Origin: Eucalyptus grandis
Lineage: Eukaryota; Streptophyta; Magnoliopsida; Myrtales; Myrtaceae
Reading direction: 5' to 3'
Assembly (NCBI RefSeq): GCF_016545825.1
Contig: NC_052613.1
Span: 46,482,112-46,546,111 of the forward strand
Length of the DNA: 64,000 nt
Under the pieces are notes generated by a model. It did not search any database, had not been told where the DNA came from, and saw nothing but the letters and a program-made list of their open reading frames with translations. Made by a program: the position numbers and the translations under genes. Shown piece after piece: positions 36,921 through 50,090 of this stretch; positions within the stretch are counted from its first letter, which is position 1; every line of letters begins with the position of its first letter.

Positions 36921-37151
36921 GGTGCTCTACCAACCTTCTAGATTTGTGTAGAATGTTGTCCACTTAGGCTTAATCTAGAGAGTTCTAGATTGTAGTTTAT
37001 CCTCTCTTTTTCTAGAGAGATCTACAAATGTGCTTCTACATTTTTCTTTGCCATCTAAGCTAGATTTTATTTTTTAAGGATTTTTCTTGTCTTTTCTAGC
37101 TAACATCAATTTTGAAATTTCTAGAAATTGGATCAACAATTCAACATATTT

Positions 37152-38658
37152 ATATTTGTTTGAGTTTCAGAAATGGTGGGAAGGCAACTTAAATAGACAG
37201 GCATGTAAGTAAATTGAGGAGGCTGTAATGCTTCCTAATAATGAGATATAAGCGAATATTTGGCAAGGTAACTTTGTTTGACAGATCGTGAATATGTGAT
37301 TGTGACTTTAGGGTGTACATGGGCCAAACCTCGAGGTATTTTTCGGCATGATGCAAATAGACCAGGCTTCGAATTTCCAAACATGGCTTGGCCATTCGAA
37401 GAGCGGTTCAGATTTAGTTATACCGGCACGGTTGAGGCCTAGTACCGATTTTTTATTTTTCTTATCAGAAATGAAAAATACCATATTTGTTATTATATTT
37501 CTAACCTTCGTAATAGATTACTGCATTCATATCCACAAATTGCATTTGAACAAATGAATTTCTCGTACCTCAATTTCAAGGAGTATAACATTTGATCCGG
37601 ATGAAATTACGTAACTTGTAAGTACAATTTTAAAAGCTTGTCCATAGCCGGACGAGAGGCTGTTTTTGTCCTCGAAAATCATTTTTTTGACATATTTTTT
37701 AGCACTTTTCACAATCTGACCCTTACCACCTATTGACACTGAGTGCAGAGTATAAGCCTAAACATAAGAAGCGAATGATCCAAATCAAGTTATAACAATA
37801 CAACTAACCCATGAAAGACCCACTCAACAAAATGCTTAAACGAGTCCATCGATCACAAATGTCGTAGCAATAAATTCGACCCACAAAGCCCATCGATGGA
37901 ATGCTTTCAAGGGAAAAAAAATCAGGCTTGTTCGGTCAATTGATTTCGTAACTAAAAGTGTAGGGTTTCGATATCCTAATGTATAAAAGTTTCTATCTGG
38001 GCGATAGAAGAAGTTTTTACTTCCAGTACCATACAAAATTTCTACATGTTCACATCCTACTTTTCTTGCAGGTCAACGGCACGACCACGTGCTCCGACCA
38101 CGGCTCTTGTCGATCCTCGTCAAAGCCTCCAGGCAAAGCAAGTGGGACTTCCCCCGGGTACCGCCCGCGTGGTCCTTAACCTAACCGAAGCTTCCTTCCA
38201 CGGTCAAATTCGGACAACTCGCGAACAATAATTCGGTTCACAACCGTGTTTCCGTTGTCCGTTCTCGTAAAAGTCCAAGGATTTCGTATTCAAAAACGTT
38301 AACCAGTACCCCCAATAAAATAAATAAAAATACAACGAATTGGAATCTCTTCTTTTTTGGGGCTTTAGATGATAAAAAAAGACGAATTAGAATGGAAAGA
38401 ACCTTCAGCAAGCAAGCAACAAAGGAGTGAACGATGATCATTTGATTAAATTGGAGTTCGATTATCCAATTACAAACACACAAAACATCCTAGTTTCTTC
38501 CCTTACTCTCTATGCATCACAACCCACGAAAATCTACATGTACATGGACAAAGATTGATTCCCAAGTCCCACCTGAGTAAAATTTCATCTCTCTAGCTAG
38601 CCCAAAAAAGGTCACGAGAGCATTGCAAGACTTGTAGTAAAATCTTTAAATGGCTTCT
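37152..38658. other. Non-coding spacer
   Basis: No supported gene. The region 37310-37450 (GGGCCAAACCTCGAGG) looks like an unclassified repeat. The last few hundred bases probably include the 3' UTR of the PADRE gene. Confidence 0.45.
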
Positions 38659-39219
38659 TCACCTTGCAAAAACAGCCTCCTCCGTGATGGTCTCCAACAT
38701 CGGCCTCCTCGACCTGCACACGGACAGCCTATGCTTGTACTCCACCAAGGGGAACCCCTCGACTTCTTCCAGCCTCGGCCTCGTCTCGTCCTCCTTCTGC
38801 AGGCTCTCTCCTGTGGCGGCGGTGGCCGCGGTTCCCTCTGGCGACTCGCCGGCGGACTCGGGCGACACCCGGACCTTGGCCCCGGATATCCTCTTCGGCC
38901 CCGTGCTCGCGGCCACGAACATCGCGGCCACGTCGCCAGCGGTGACCACCGAGTTCACCCTCCTCATGGGGAACATGAGGTAGACGTCGCCGAGCTCCAG
39001 CTCCTCATCCGCGCCGAGGGCGGCAAACCGCCTCCCGACGTGGAGGGACCGGGAGCTGGCGAGGAAGTAGCCGGGGCACTCCAGCATGAGCTCGGCCGCG
39101 TTGACCGGCTCCCGGAACTTCTTCATCTCCCCGCCGGGGAAGATGACCCTCGCGACCCGCGAGCCCTTCTTCATCATCAACGGCGGCGCGACGAACGTGC
39201 ACGAGATGTAATTCCCCAT
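38659..39219 (-). CDS. PADRE (DUF4228) domain protein
   Basis: An intact single-exon minus-strand gene of 186 residues, which is the usual length and structure for this plant family. PADRE proteins are small, often induced by pathogens or abiotic stress, and their biochemical role is unknown. The start MGNYISC gives a Gly2 myristoylation and Cys7 palmitoylation signal, suggesting membrane anchoring. The family core is visible as ARVIFPGGEMKKF (about 23-35), NAAELMLECPGYFLASS (about 40-56), GRRFAALGADEELELGDVYL (about 62-81) and MFPMRRVNS (about 82-90). The C-terminal third is low-complexity, ending RPMLETITEEAVFAR. GC content is high compared with the surrounding AT-rich DNA. A TATA box lies upstream. 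The open frame on the opposite strand here is a GC shadow. Confidence 0.93.
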   Translation of the reverse strand: MGNYISCTFVAPPLMMKKGSRVARVIFPGGEMKKFREPVNAAELMLECPGYFLASSRSLHVGRRFAALGADEELELGDVYLMFPMRRVNSVVTAGDVAAMFVAASTGPKRISGAKVRVSPESAGESPEGTAATAATGESLQKEDETRPRLEEVEGFPLVEYKHRLSVCRSRRPMLETITEEAVFAR

Positions 39220-39320
39220 GTCCGATGAGCAGAGAAGACTCGAAAGGAGACGCGGGAGAGGGAGAGAGATGTCTGTGGGTTTTGTGCGGGGATGGTCAGC
39301 AGGGAAGGAGGGTAGATTAG

Positions 39321-39330
39321 TGTATATATT
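39321..39330 (-). promoter_or_regulatory. TATA box of the PADRE gene
   Basis: AATATATACA on the minus strand, about 105 bp upstream of the ATG at 39219, leaving a leader of about 70 nt. Confidence 0.6.
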
Positions 39331-39339
39331 GGAGAGAAA

Positions 39340-41818
39340 TGAGAAGGAAAGATCAACGGAAAGGGACCATGAAATTGTTTATATCGAAAGTGGGGAGGGG
39401 AATATCATGACGTGTGGTGAAGGAGGAGAGAAGACTGTGGGAAGTTGACGTGCCATTTCACGGAAGGACGAGAGAGGCACGCGCGTTTGGCCAAGGAAAA
39501 GCGAAGCAGCTGCGAAGCTGCATAATCATTTGTTTTTTCCCCTGTTTCTCTTTTTTCTTTTCCAACGCTACGCGGTACACTGTACCCTTCTGTGCCCACG
39601 TGCTTGTAGGAAAAATCACTTAGTACCTACCTTCGGTTTGTATGGGTGCGGTGCATGAGATTTATTGGATCACGTGGACCTCGAGAGACTCACATGATTC
39701 AGTGGATAAGATGAATCGACCTTACTATTTCGAGTGCAAAAGATATATTGCCTTCTGGCAACGTACAATCAAAAGAAATTCGAGAATAAAAGCAAGAAAA
39801 GTATTCGAGACACAAAATTTATATTTCGATTCACCCTTAAATTAATATTACATCTAGCAGATAATTTTACTATGACTAGCAACCCACGCTTATCTAAAAA
39901 AAAATTATATATATCCAGTAATTATTCATGAATTCAAACCTAAATTGTTTATAAAATATAGGCTTAGATTATAAAACTCGTTATCCCACAATTACCCAAA
40001 AAAAAAAAAAAGATTATATATATACCTAGTAACAAGACTCTCATGCCATCGTGTTGATAGAGAGTACAAACCACATCCTAACACATCAAATGTTGAATGC
40101 ATGGCAATTGGCGGTTATTGTATTAGTAGGAAATTAAACCACCTTTTGAATTTTGGTCTTGCATTCCACATGTACTAAACCATGAGTTTGTACCTTTAGT
40201 TATGTAACCCTAATTAGTTACTGAATTGCAATTCAAAACTATCACCACGACGAGTTCGTCACTTCATAATACATCCCTTCACTTTTCTATTTAGGAATCT
40301 TAAATGCATACAAAATCTAGTTCATCTGCTACTACCCCCCCCCCCTTCTTTCCTCGCTTTGTCGCTAAGCTTCCCATGACCTCGATCTAGGATTGTTGAT
40401 GATAGGGGTAAGTGGTTTTAGATTTCATATAGGTTCTACCTGAAAACCTACCCATTAAACAGGTTCCTTATTTTCTGAAACCTAAAACCTATCCTACATA
40501 CTCTGAAACATGAAATATATCTTATCATAGATTTCAAGGTCTACTTAGGTTCTACCTTTATTATTAATTAAACAATTGCCATGAATTATTGCCTTTAATA
40601 ACCACTACTTGTTATCATAATTTACTGATCATAACTTATATTGAGATATACGAAGAATATGAAACATTAACAAAATAAAAATTATAGTTATAAAATGGAA
40701 GCTTGAGTTAGTGATTCAAAATTATATACTTATTATTGAATGCCATGGATACTACAAGATAGCGTGAAAATATAGATAAAAATATATATATAAAACTTAT
40801 TCCAAATTCTAGTTCATAATGTCTAGGTTCTAGTTTCAAAATTCCACCAACCTAAAACTTGATGTTCATTTGTCAAAACAAATTCTTCAATTTTTGGAAC
40901 CTAAAACCTATTCTAAATAGTTTGTAATCTGAAACTGAACAAATTTCCACCGATTTGATTATCAGGTCCTACTATGGAACCATGCTTACCCTTAATTGAT
41001 GATCGTCACAACTTCACCGAAGACATCCAAGCATGGGGAGGTTTGTGGTGGATGAACCGAAGAGGTAGTGGTGTCGAGGATGGGGACAATTCTTGGAGGC
41101 AGCTTCATGGTAGCGGATCTATCAAGCGGTGGAGAGACTACGGTTTCTGGGCTATTCGGTGGGCCTAGGTCGTGGGGATTCGGGGGATTAGATTTTACAC
41201 CCGAGTTTCTTATCATTATACCGCTCGATCAGTCTGTTAAAATTAGTATTAAATATATAGGTAGAGTCTTCGTCATAATAGATAGGGATATCAAAACCGA
41301 TGATGTTGATCATAGGGCACTTAACAACTTTCCATGGCATCTCTCTCTGTCACGCGTCGATTTCAGTCCTCTTTCCTCGAGCATTCTCGACAAAGACGTC
41401 ATGCTTTTCGTTGCGGGTTGTTTAAGTTCGACTTTTAGTCGGCCAATGTGAAACGAAATACCTTCAATTTTGGGCAGATTCGTCGAGTCAGAAATGTGGA
41501 GAGACCTATAAAGATGTGTAAAAACGCGGAGTCTTTATGGCAAGTCCACTGAAAATGAGGTTTTGTTTTTCCTTCTTTTTTGTCTGCTTGGGTTTTGATT
41601 GGTTTTCAGTCGGTCGTGACGTGGAACAAACTTTTGATTTACTGGTCAGACCGGGCAGGTTAAGTACGAGAACAACGAAAAAGGAATCCATATGTCGCGT
41701 CGGACACGAAAATCTATTTGTTTCCATTGCACCATCAAATTATTGTCTACGTAACGGTAGTTAGATAGTATTTATTAATGCGTATTTTATTCGTATTATG
41801 ATGCCTTTTTCTAATTAT
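39340..41818. other. Non-coding spacer with a possible MITE
   Basis: At about 40410-40985 GGGTAAG- and CTTACCC-type ends face each other (GGGGTAAGTGG near 40407; CTTACCCTTAA near 40986) around AACCTA/GGTTC-rich text. It resembles a non-autonomous DNA element, but its boundaries and target duplication are unclear. Several short open frames (for example 41068-41451) match nothing I recognise. Confidence 0.4.
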
Positions 41819-42037
41819 GTTTTTATCGCTATAATTTTATTTTATTTTTACCTGAGAAGATCCGTGCAAATGGCAAATGGCGACGTAAACTTAAAGCGAC
41901 CCATAGGGACCCACCTCCCACGGCCCGTAAATAAGTCGCACAAATGACGAGATGGAGAGTTGAACTCTGGCTGATGGCTAGTGTGCAACTCCACCATCTC
42001 TGCCACCAACGAGGTGGGTGTTTTTATCGCTATAATT
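41819..42037 (-). mobile_element. tRNA-derived SINE with 18-bp target duplication
   Basis: The body 41837-42019 is flanked by a perfect GTTTTTATCGCTATAATT (41819-41836 and 42020-42037). On the minus strand it starts CACCCACCTCGTTGGTGG. It has a box A-like TGGCAGAGATGG and a box B-like GAGTTCAACTCTC, and ends in an A-rich tail (AAAAATAAAATAAA). Its head resembles that of the SINE at 13178-13373, so both may belong to one superfamily. Confidence 0.88.
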
Positions 42038-44050
42038 AATTGCTCTTATTCATGGAATCTTAATTAGAGTTGAGGCACCAAAAACACTTTGTCGTTATGT
42101 ATTGAGGGAAAATGCCAAAAAAGTTTCAAATCTATTACACTTATGCCGATTTGATCATAAATATTTCAATTATACCAATTTATTCATAAATATTTTTACA
42201 ATTTACAAATTTAGCCTTAAATTTTTTAACAATTTGTCAATTTAATCTTTATGGCCAATTTTGGCCTAAAGTCATGGTCATGACCATCTAGTTGGCACCG
42301 TCCTATGTAGCACAACTAATGTTAATAGAAACAATTTTTCTAAACTTTACTGTTATTATTTTTCTTTTTTTCCCCTAGATTTGGGTAAAGGCTGACACCC
42401 TAACCTGTGGCCATCGACCGTGGAGGTCCTCACCCGTGGTCAACTCGCCTAGGCTAGCTCCTACTCGTGGCCAATGAGGGTCACCTAACAACCTCGCCGG
42501 CCAAGAGTTGAAAAAAAAAGAATAGAAAAATAAAAATAAAAAATTTAGAAAAACCAAAAAGAAAATTATGCACGTCAATGAATTTTAATTAAAATTGATC
42601 AAAATTGTTATATTAACAAATTGTCAAAAGTAATTTTTCAGCTTGTTTGCGCTCAATTTGAACGATCAAGAGAGGCATCTACAGTAAAACTTTTATCCAA
42701 TTTGGTATACCAGAAACACGAGTTCCCATCCAACCAAGTGCATCGTGGATTCAAAAGTGTTATGAAATATTCTAATGATATAATTTCAGATGCCATGATC
42801 AATTTGGATGAACAGAGATTCCGAAATCACTGAAAGGGTCTACATCTTTTTGTGCGTAAACTAAACCGTAGGGGGAGGAAATCTGTTCTTCAGGAGATTC
42901 GGACGCTCAATGCCATAGTCAAAACACAAAGAAAAGAAGGTAGAGTTGCTTGGGGAGGTTTGATGTCCGTGCTCGTGTCTATCGTTTGCTGTGGTATGTC
43001 GGAGACTACCATGTCGACAGAGATGATGCCAGCGTAACACCGATCATAACACAGGAGGAGCTGAAGGAAGTGATCAGTCGTAATGCGCGCTCTTTGTGCT
43101 CACCATCGTTAGGAGATCCTGAACAAAACAGAAGAAAAGAAGACAAAACCTATCACCACCCATGCTCTTAGTATAGGAGCAGAGGTCAAGGAAATGCCGA
43201 ATCAAGTCGACATTTTGAGAAGCGACTAGGTAGATGATTGAATCGATCGCTTCAATCTTCCCTTTGCTATGAACCTATAGACGTATCGATCACGTTGTTT
43301 GTCCTTCTCAAACTCAGGATACGTTTCTTACATCGATCAAAAAGATGTACAAGATTAGCTCAATAAGAGAGACAAACCATGAGGACTTGGTTGACCCGTG
43401 TCTCACACCGGTTAAGATTTTAAAGTCAGCTTATCTTCACAAAGCGAAACTAGAATCAGCAAATCTGCAGTAAATACATACAAAAAAGGAAGAAGCAAAC
43501 CAAAACACGTTCCGAAATGTGCTAAATGCAACTTTACCGTACCCGTAGATACCCTCTGTTTGACATTCTACCTGCGATGGAACCTTAAAAAGGGCATGTC
43601 TTCTTGCTTTGGTTGTGCATGCAGCAAAACCGATTCAGATCGACTGGTCACATGATTTGCTTAATATGCGATATAACTAAAACAAAAGTCGTGATAGCCA
43701 TATAACTTAAAAGCGGCAATTTAATGGGGATCCTTGACCGCATTGACACACAATGTGGTTTGGACAGGAGAACGATAATTTGCTTCATTTATTGCTCATA
43801 TATTAAACCAGCCACCAGCCCTATACAACCCAAAATCCTTAAAATGAGCTACTTACAGAATTCACTCTGTATAGCACAACTCAACGATAATACACAGGAA
43901 AGAATACCTTGATGATAAATGGACATAAAGACAGAACAGTGAACACTAACTAGATTCGATCCTCAGGAAAAGTTCCAGGATAGGAGCAACGATAGTCAAG
44001 TAGCATATACCAAACAAGACAGGAAAAAGAAGGGCATGTCCCTGGCAAGC
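42038..44050. other. Non-coding spacer with a degenerate repeat
   Basis: The stretch 42110-42640 resembles the MULE-type MITE family of 29900 (AAAATGCC...AAAAAGTTT arm, GTTGGCACCGTCC core), but its ends are eroded. The plus-strand frame 42621-42833 (KLLSNLVYQKHEFPSNQVHR) reads like a protein fragment but was not identified. The last few hundred bases probably hold the ALIX 3' UTR. Confidence 0.4.
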
Positions 44051-47000
44051 CTATTGTGGCCTGTAGTAGCCACCCTGGTGAGATGGCGGGTACGGAGGCT
44101 GAACAGTGTACGGAGGCCTTGGAAGAGAACCATGTTGCTGAGCATGGGCATTGTAGTATGGCCCACGCCACCCAGGATATGCAGGTTGGCCATACTCGTG
44201 GCTGACCGGAGGAGGCTGTTGCTGTTGATGAGGGGGGTAAGGGGCACCATGTTGAGCTGGAACCTGGTAAGGTGGTGGTGGCTGCGGAGCAGAGCCATAT
44301 GATGGAGGATGGTATCCATAGCCAGTCATGGAGGTCTGCTCGGCAGGCTGATAAGGAGGAGTTTGTGAATGAGGAGGACGAGATACAGTTTGGGAATCAG
44401 TTGAATTGGGTCTTTGAGGCTGGTGTCCAACTGCAGGATAGCTGTTGTTGTATCCACCAGCATTTTTATCCTGGAAACTGAGACCAGCCATATTTCTTTG
44501 TACATCCTCCATCATTTCACGGCATTGGATGTTTCTTGTCATCACAAAATCGCTGCACTGCTGCTTCACATTTGTTATTGCATCCTGTAAAATCAAAAAG
44601 GATACCAATGCTTACAACTCACCCAGGATGAACCATAGATTTTGTTCATCATCATTTCAACGTGTTTAGCCCATCGAATCAACCATTACAACCAAACAAC
44701 TCCTTGATAATCAAAGAACATTAGATAATAGCCAGGGTACATCCTCACAACAAGCTGGTTAATGAATTAAATAGCACGCAATTATCACTCCACCCAAAAA
44801 TAAGCATGTTTTACCTGAAGAGTGACATAGAACTTCAACCCCTCATTGATATTCTCCTTGATTTCTCGATATTTAGCTATTGCAGCTTGAATTTGCTTAT
44901 AACATTTCTCGCGTGATGCTGAAAATTTGAAGGGAGCATTCACAAATATACACAATTAATAAATTGACTTGGACAAAAAAGTGCAGACCACAGGCAAACA
45001 TCACAAATGAATGCAATATTCATATTTCTTGAAATAGTAATGTAACATCTGAATCAAGGAGAAAATACCATTAGCTACCATTAAACAGAAAAAGAAAAAA
45101 AGGCTTTTTAGAGAGCTGTTACAAAGGCATAGTAAGAGATTGCACTTGAGGTAAAAGGAATAAAAATGCACACACTCTCCCAGGACTAGGTTGAAACCTA
45201 ATTCAACTGTCACCTCAAATCAGTAGATGGTCTCCCATCTGAACTTTAAAAAGAAAAAAGAAAGCAAGAACTGTGAATAACAAAGGCTAAAATAGTTAAA
45301 TCTGGGACAACAAGACAAAACTCGGACATAAGGAGACATTATCATTCCTTCCTTCAGGCCTTTTGATTTTCTCCTTGAAAAAGGAGGGAGATCAATTTTA
45401 GTATACATGCAAAACCCTGAGAATTGAAGAAAATATGTTGTTCCTAGAAGGTCTTTGCTTATCATTCACTAGCAATGAAGATGAGCAAATGATAGATTAA
45501 TTTGGAACAGCCATAACCCACCTTTGTAATCTTCAAGGTTGAAAAGGGAAGAAAATTGATCATTTTGAGCCTGCGAAACAAGACATACATAATATTAAAA
45601 ACAAGACAATGGAACCATTCTTACAGCATCTAGATTAAGAATAGCAGCTGGTCAGCAAGAAACCTGGATTTGAAACAATAATTGCTCTTGTGCCTCAATG
45701 TTTTGGGCAATGTCTTCACAAATAGGATCATACTTTGATACCTCCTTCTTAAAGAGGTCTTCCTGAGAGCCGGTCGATGCCATCAACTTTGGCAGTATAT
45801 CATCCTATCCAAAAAGAATAAAGGTAGGCTCAGTCCAGTGCATCTAAAAGTAATAATGGCTCTGCCAGAGAGAAGCCAAAGGCATTTATTTTTCAAAGTA
45901 ACATCAAAGTAACTGCTAAATTTCAGGACCCCTGTTAAGAGAAATTAATGCACATATCTTGCTAAGGAACCAATTTATCTATACCACCAGATTTTTGCGC
46001 TCCATCACAGAGCACTAGCAATCAAGATGATTATCTTTTAAACAAAAATATCCAGACTGTTTTTAGAGAAGAAAAGTAGCACTTCTTAAGCTACTATAGT
46101 CTCAGGTACTCAAGGGGAAATAGAAAAGAAAAAGGAAAAGAAAATAACCAAGCTACTAATTTGTGACAAAATGAAAGGATTACTACTCAACTTGATGAGA
46201 CCTTGCACCAGAAAAAATTATGTTGAGTAGAATCAGGAGTTGAAGTTCGAAAATAAATGAAAGAGTTGTACAACGCCCAATTCAAAAGGCAGAAAAGGGT
46301 GATTGACACAATGCCAATCCAAATGAGAAGGGGAAAGGTGATGTAACCATTATTAATACAACAAAGCAAGTCTCTTGGAACATTAATACCACAGGCCCAA
46401 AGACTCCAAACCATCTTACCCAGTTCGGAGATATGCACAATGTGCATAGCCTTCTTACATAAAAAAGTTAACTACAAGAAACTATTACAGCAGATGGACT
46501 TTGAAATTCCTCTTTGCTAACTGAAAGGATAAAAAGTCAGATATGATGATCCTGGAAGTATGCTTGCCAAAAGAAGTCATGTCTTAACCAAAAGGATGAA
46601 CATTGTGCCGATATTCAACGATTGGAAGTTGCAGTACTAGGTTAGACAAAACCAATTATTGAATGATGCAATGATTCTTTCAAAACTAGTCCTTATGCAA
46701 AATTACATATCGACGAATAAGGTTTCACAGCTTCATAATCTCTAAAGGCATTCAATATTCTATTTTTTAGTCGTTATAAGTATTGCATTGACCTATTCTA
46801 TGGCAGAGGCATAAGCAAAGTACCATCTAGAAAACTAACCTTCCTTTTCATCTCCTTGAGCATGTCTTCAAGCCCTGCTCTCTGTGCACCAAGGGTTTCC
46901 AATTGTCTCTGAAAAGAACCATCCATGAAATAATATAGTCATTACACCAATAAAGGAAAATCAAATATCATTGAGTATATCATTTAGAGACGACGGGAAC

Positions 47001-50000
47001 AAGGAATGTAAAACATTGAGAAAAATAATCAAAGGTCTGAGTCGTGCAAGAGAAACAATTACCAAGCTCTGCTTTAGGGCCCCCACAACAGCATCTTCAT
47101 TCGCATCCAAAGACATTATCGGGCGAGCCAAACTTGGGAGAGCTGATTCAATCTGGAAAAGGGGAAGGAGAGACCAATCACTATAAGATGGATGGGAAAA
47201 ATAAAAAAATAGAACTACGTTTGTGCAAGCTCAAAATTCAAAAAATAGCGTCAATCAAGACTGTAGACACTCAGAATAAGTCAATGGAAAATATCCAACA
47301 TAAATCTGGCCCATATGTATAGTAAAATTCATGTGATACAAAGGGGAAAAAATGCTTTTCAGAAATGATCTGGTGAAAGATGATCTAGGCAAGTGCTACA
47401 ATCACCCATTTCAACTGCTAAGGGGAGTGGCATTAGTCTAACCAGATAAAGATGGTTAAAGGATCATCACAAATTTTTCATTGCAAACATAACAAAAATG
47501 AGTAGCCGACTGCAGGCTGATGAAAATGGACATCAACTGATTCAAACGGAGAAAGCTACTGTTTAACAAGTTATGTGATATTGCCCAATTTGTTCTCGAG
47601 AATGATACGCTATTCTATTGTGTTGATAGAACAGCTCATCTCAAAGATCATATGGCCATACTATGAGAAGAACAATTTTTTTCTTCGTTGATAATTTACT
47701 TCGAAGAATTTTACTTTCATTGAGTGAGTTTCAATACAACCAACAAAGCCTATATATTTTTTCCATACACAATTAAAAGATGCTCAATAAAAAGGCCTGA
47801 TTCCATTATATAATGCACTAAAAAAAGATCACCATAGAACCTATAGAATTTGGTGCATGCACATTTTGGGTCATAACCGCGCCGGCCAGATGCATCCTCT
47901 CAAACTTGAATTTCTCATACCACATAAAAAATGCAACCCAGTCAATGCAACTACAAATATAATGAAGCTCTTACCGGCCGACAATCAAGAATTGACATGA
48001 GTGCTGCATGGTCTTTCACTGAACGCTCGATACGGGCATCACTTTCTGCTGCTTGCTTCAGATTACCTGCAAATCTGTTTAACCGATCTTGCAAATTCTT
48101 CGTTAGAGTACTGGATTGAGGCCTGGTCCAACGTGTTCCAAATTGGCCCCTAAATTGGGCATCCTCTCTGGCTTCTTTTTGCAGAAGCTCTTCGGTTTGA
48201 ACCAAGAGCTCTTGATTCACTCGCCTCAGATCCCGAAGCTGCTGTAATTCAGCATCAAGACCAGCTGGACCCCCACTGATCTGTACTGCCTCCACATCTT
48301 CTTTGAGATCCACTGGAAGAGTGAAGTGCCCTTCTAGAGCTAGTATAGAATCTGGTAGGTCCATATCCTTGAGCCTCACACGGGTAAGTTCACTTCCTTG
48401 CTGCAACTTTTCAGCTTGAGTTCGAATAATATCATCAACCATTTCAGTGTACCTAGAAAGTGCTTTTGCACTGCTATCAGGGACAAGACTTGCAAACATC
48501 TTCTCCTTGCTGGCATCCAAAACCTCATTCATCGGCATTGGCTTAACCATAGAGAATGATGGGAGGGGTGGCAAGGAACTAGGGGAAGGAATCCTCATAA
48601 GGTAAACTCTGTCATTTTCCTTGACCGCCCTATCCAGGTTTCTATTAATGTTTGCCTCTAACTTGTTAATTGCATCTAAAAGTTGAGGTGGTGCACCTTT
48701 TGTCGATTTCTTCGCCTCTGATAAAGTACTAACCCCACTCCGGAGCCTTGCAATCTCATCAGCAATCTCTTCCTTCTCATGCAGTTCTAAACCATATCTA
48801 TAGCATGCTTCTGCATAGAACAAAGCTGCCTTCAGCTGCACGTGGGATATCCAGCCCTTGTCAAAATGTTGGTTCAAAGGTGCCACATTTAGAGCTGCCC
48901 ATGCTTCTTCATAGTACAATCCAACCTGTTTTGTATTGAAAAGGTATTATGTCCTAAGTTCACTAATTTCATCACAAAACCTAGATTACCATGTGCTATA
49001 ATAAACCCTAAACCACCAGAAATGAAAGCTAGAAGTTAGCATTGTAGAATCCAAATAATAGTCCTAACATCAATCATCATTCACTGAAACCCAAAATCAA
49101 CTTTTCTGAATCATCAGATTACTTATTCTGAAAGCAAAATTAACAGGAATGCACAAGCGAAGAGAAAACTGAATCACAAATGAATACCAGTTCTCTGTCG
49201 AATTCGGCTACTTTGACCGCTTCATAACCTTACAGAATAGATCTCTCCACCACATACCAACAATATTCCACTATCAGTCCGTCCATACTAAGCGCCCGCT
49301 CGCCGACTCTACTAGTCATACATCCGAAGCAAATGCGATCGAGAGGAATTAACAAACACCGACCTGCTTTTACCCAAAAAAAAAAAAAAAAAACACCGAC
49401 CTGCCGAGAGATCTTCGCGCACACTCCAGGGGTGCTCCCCTTGGCGATGGTGTTCTCGAACACGCACTCCTGCGCCTGGGCGAGCATCAGCCTCTCCAGC
49501 ATCCCGGCGCACTCGATGGACACGTCCACCGTGGTGGAGCTGCCCATGGAGGCCTTGGCGGCGGCGTTGTCCCTGAGGTAGGCGAAGGCCCCCGCGGCGC
49601 CGATGAAGGCCTGGACGGCGAGGCGGCGCCCCTCGACGGTGGAGCGATCGTAGCTGAGGCCGATCTGGCTGTAGACGGCGCCGAGGTTGAAGAGGACGGC
49701 GGCCTTCTCGAGGTGGATGTTCTGCTGGGAGGCCTTGAGCTTCTGCTTGAAGGCGTCGTGCCAGGTGAAGGTGACGGCGTTGATGTGGTCCCGGTCGGGG
49801 GAGATCGGGAAGCGGGTCTCGACGACGCAGAGGGCGCGGAAGTAGGACTGGAGGACGTCGCGGCGGGCGGTGGGGGAGGGCTGCTTGGCGGGGTTCTCGA
49901 GGTCGGAGCGGAGGTCGCGGAGGGCCTGGAGGTCGTCCTCCAGGTTCTGGGCCTCGCGCTCGGAGTAGTGGAAGGCGATGTAGGAGCGGACGGGGCGGTA

Positions 50001-50090
50001 GAGGTCGACGGCCGCCGTCTTCTTCTCGAAGATGGCGAGCATGATGTTGGTGGTCGACAGAGACGACGACGAGGACGCCGGCGCCGACAT
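44051..50090 (-). CDS. ALIX: ALIX homologue (BRO1-domain ESCRT accessory protein)
   Basis: ALIX links cargo and deubiquitinases (AMSH3 in Arabidopsis) to ESCRT-III on late endosomes and is needed for vacuolar sorting. The minus-strand exons are 49401-50090, 47975-48925, 47063-47152, 46840-46908, 45664-45804, 45522-45570, 44815-44918 and 44051-44584. Every junction is GT/AG and the frame is continuous, giving 875 residues (Arabidopsis ALIX is about 850). Order: BRO1 domain (about 15-400; RPVRSYIAFHYSEREAQN, EKAAVLFNLGAVYSQIG, VGLYYEEAWAALN); coiled-coil V domain (about 410-700; LQQLRDLRRVNQELLVQTEE, RQLETLGAQRAGLEDML, DDILPKLMASTGSQED); and a Pro/Gln/Tyr-rich tail (about 715-875; PPYQPAEQ, HQQQQPPP, ending GGYYRPQ). 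Exon 1 is GC-rich and intact. Nothing suggests inactivation. The 5' UTR is not resolved. Confidence 0.96.

Larger units (their letters stand above)
36305..37151. mobile_element. Palindromic pair of copia-type LTRs with one target duplication
   Basis: The left LTR (36310-36706, TGTTGG...CCAACA) faces a right LTR (36722-37146) in inverted orientation. Only 15 bp with a run of 11 A lies between. The pair is flanked by TATTT (36305-36309 and 37147-37151), as for a single integration. The inner arms (about 36431-36706 and 36722-36996) are about 97-98% identical by hand count, while the outer parts diverge strongly in sequence and length (about 120 versus 150 bp). Each LTR has a TATA box, facing inward. 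No primer site or coding sequence is present. Confidence 0.9.

Noticed and set aside
38650..39228. 192-residue open frame opposite the PADRE gene
   Set aside because: GC-rich antisense shadow. Only the minus-strand frame has domain similarity, a TATA box and a myristoylation start.
42621..43171. Possible protein fragment (KLLSNLVYQKHEFPSNQVHR...)
   Set aside because: It vaguely recalled an MA3-like repeat, but I could not support a family or a gene structure.
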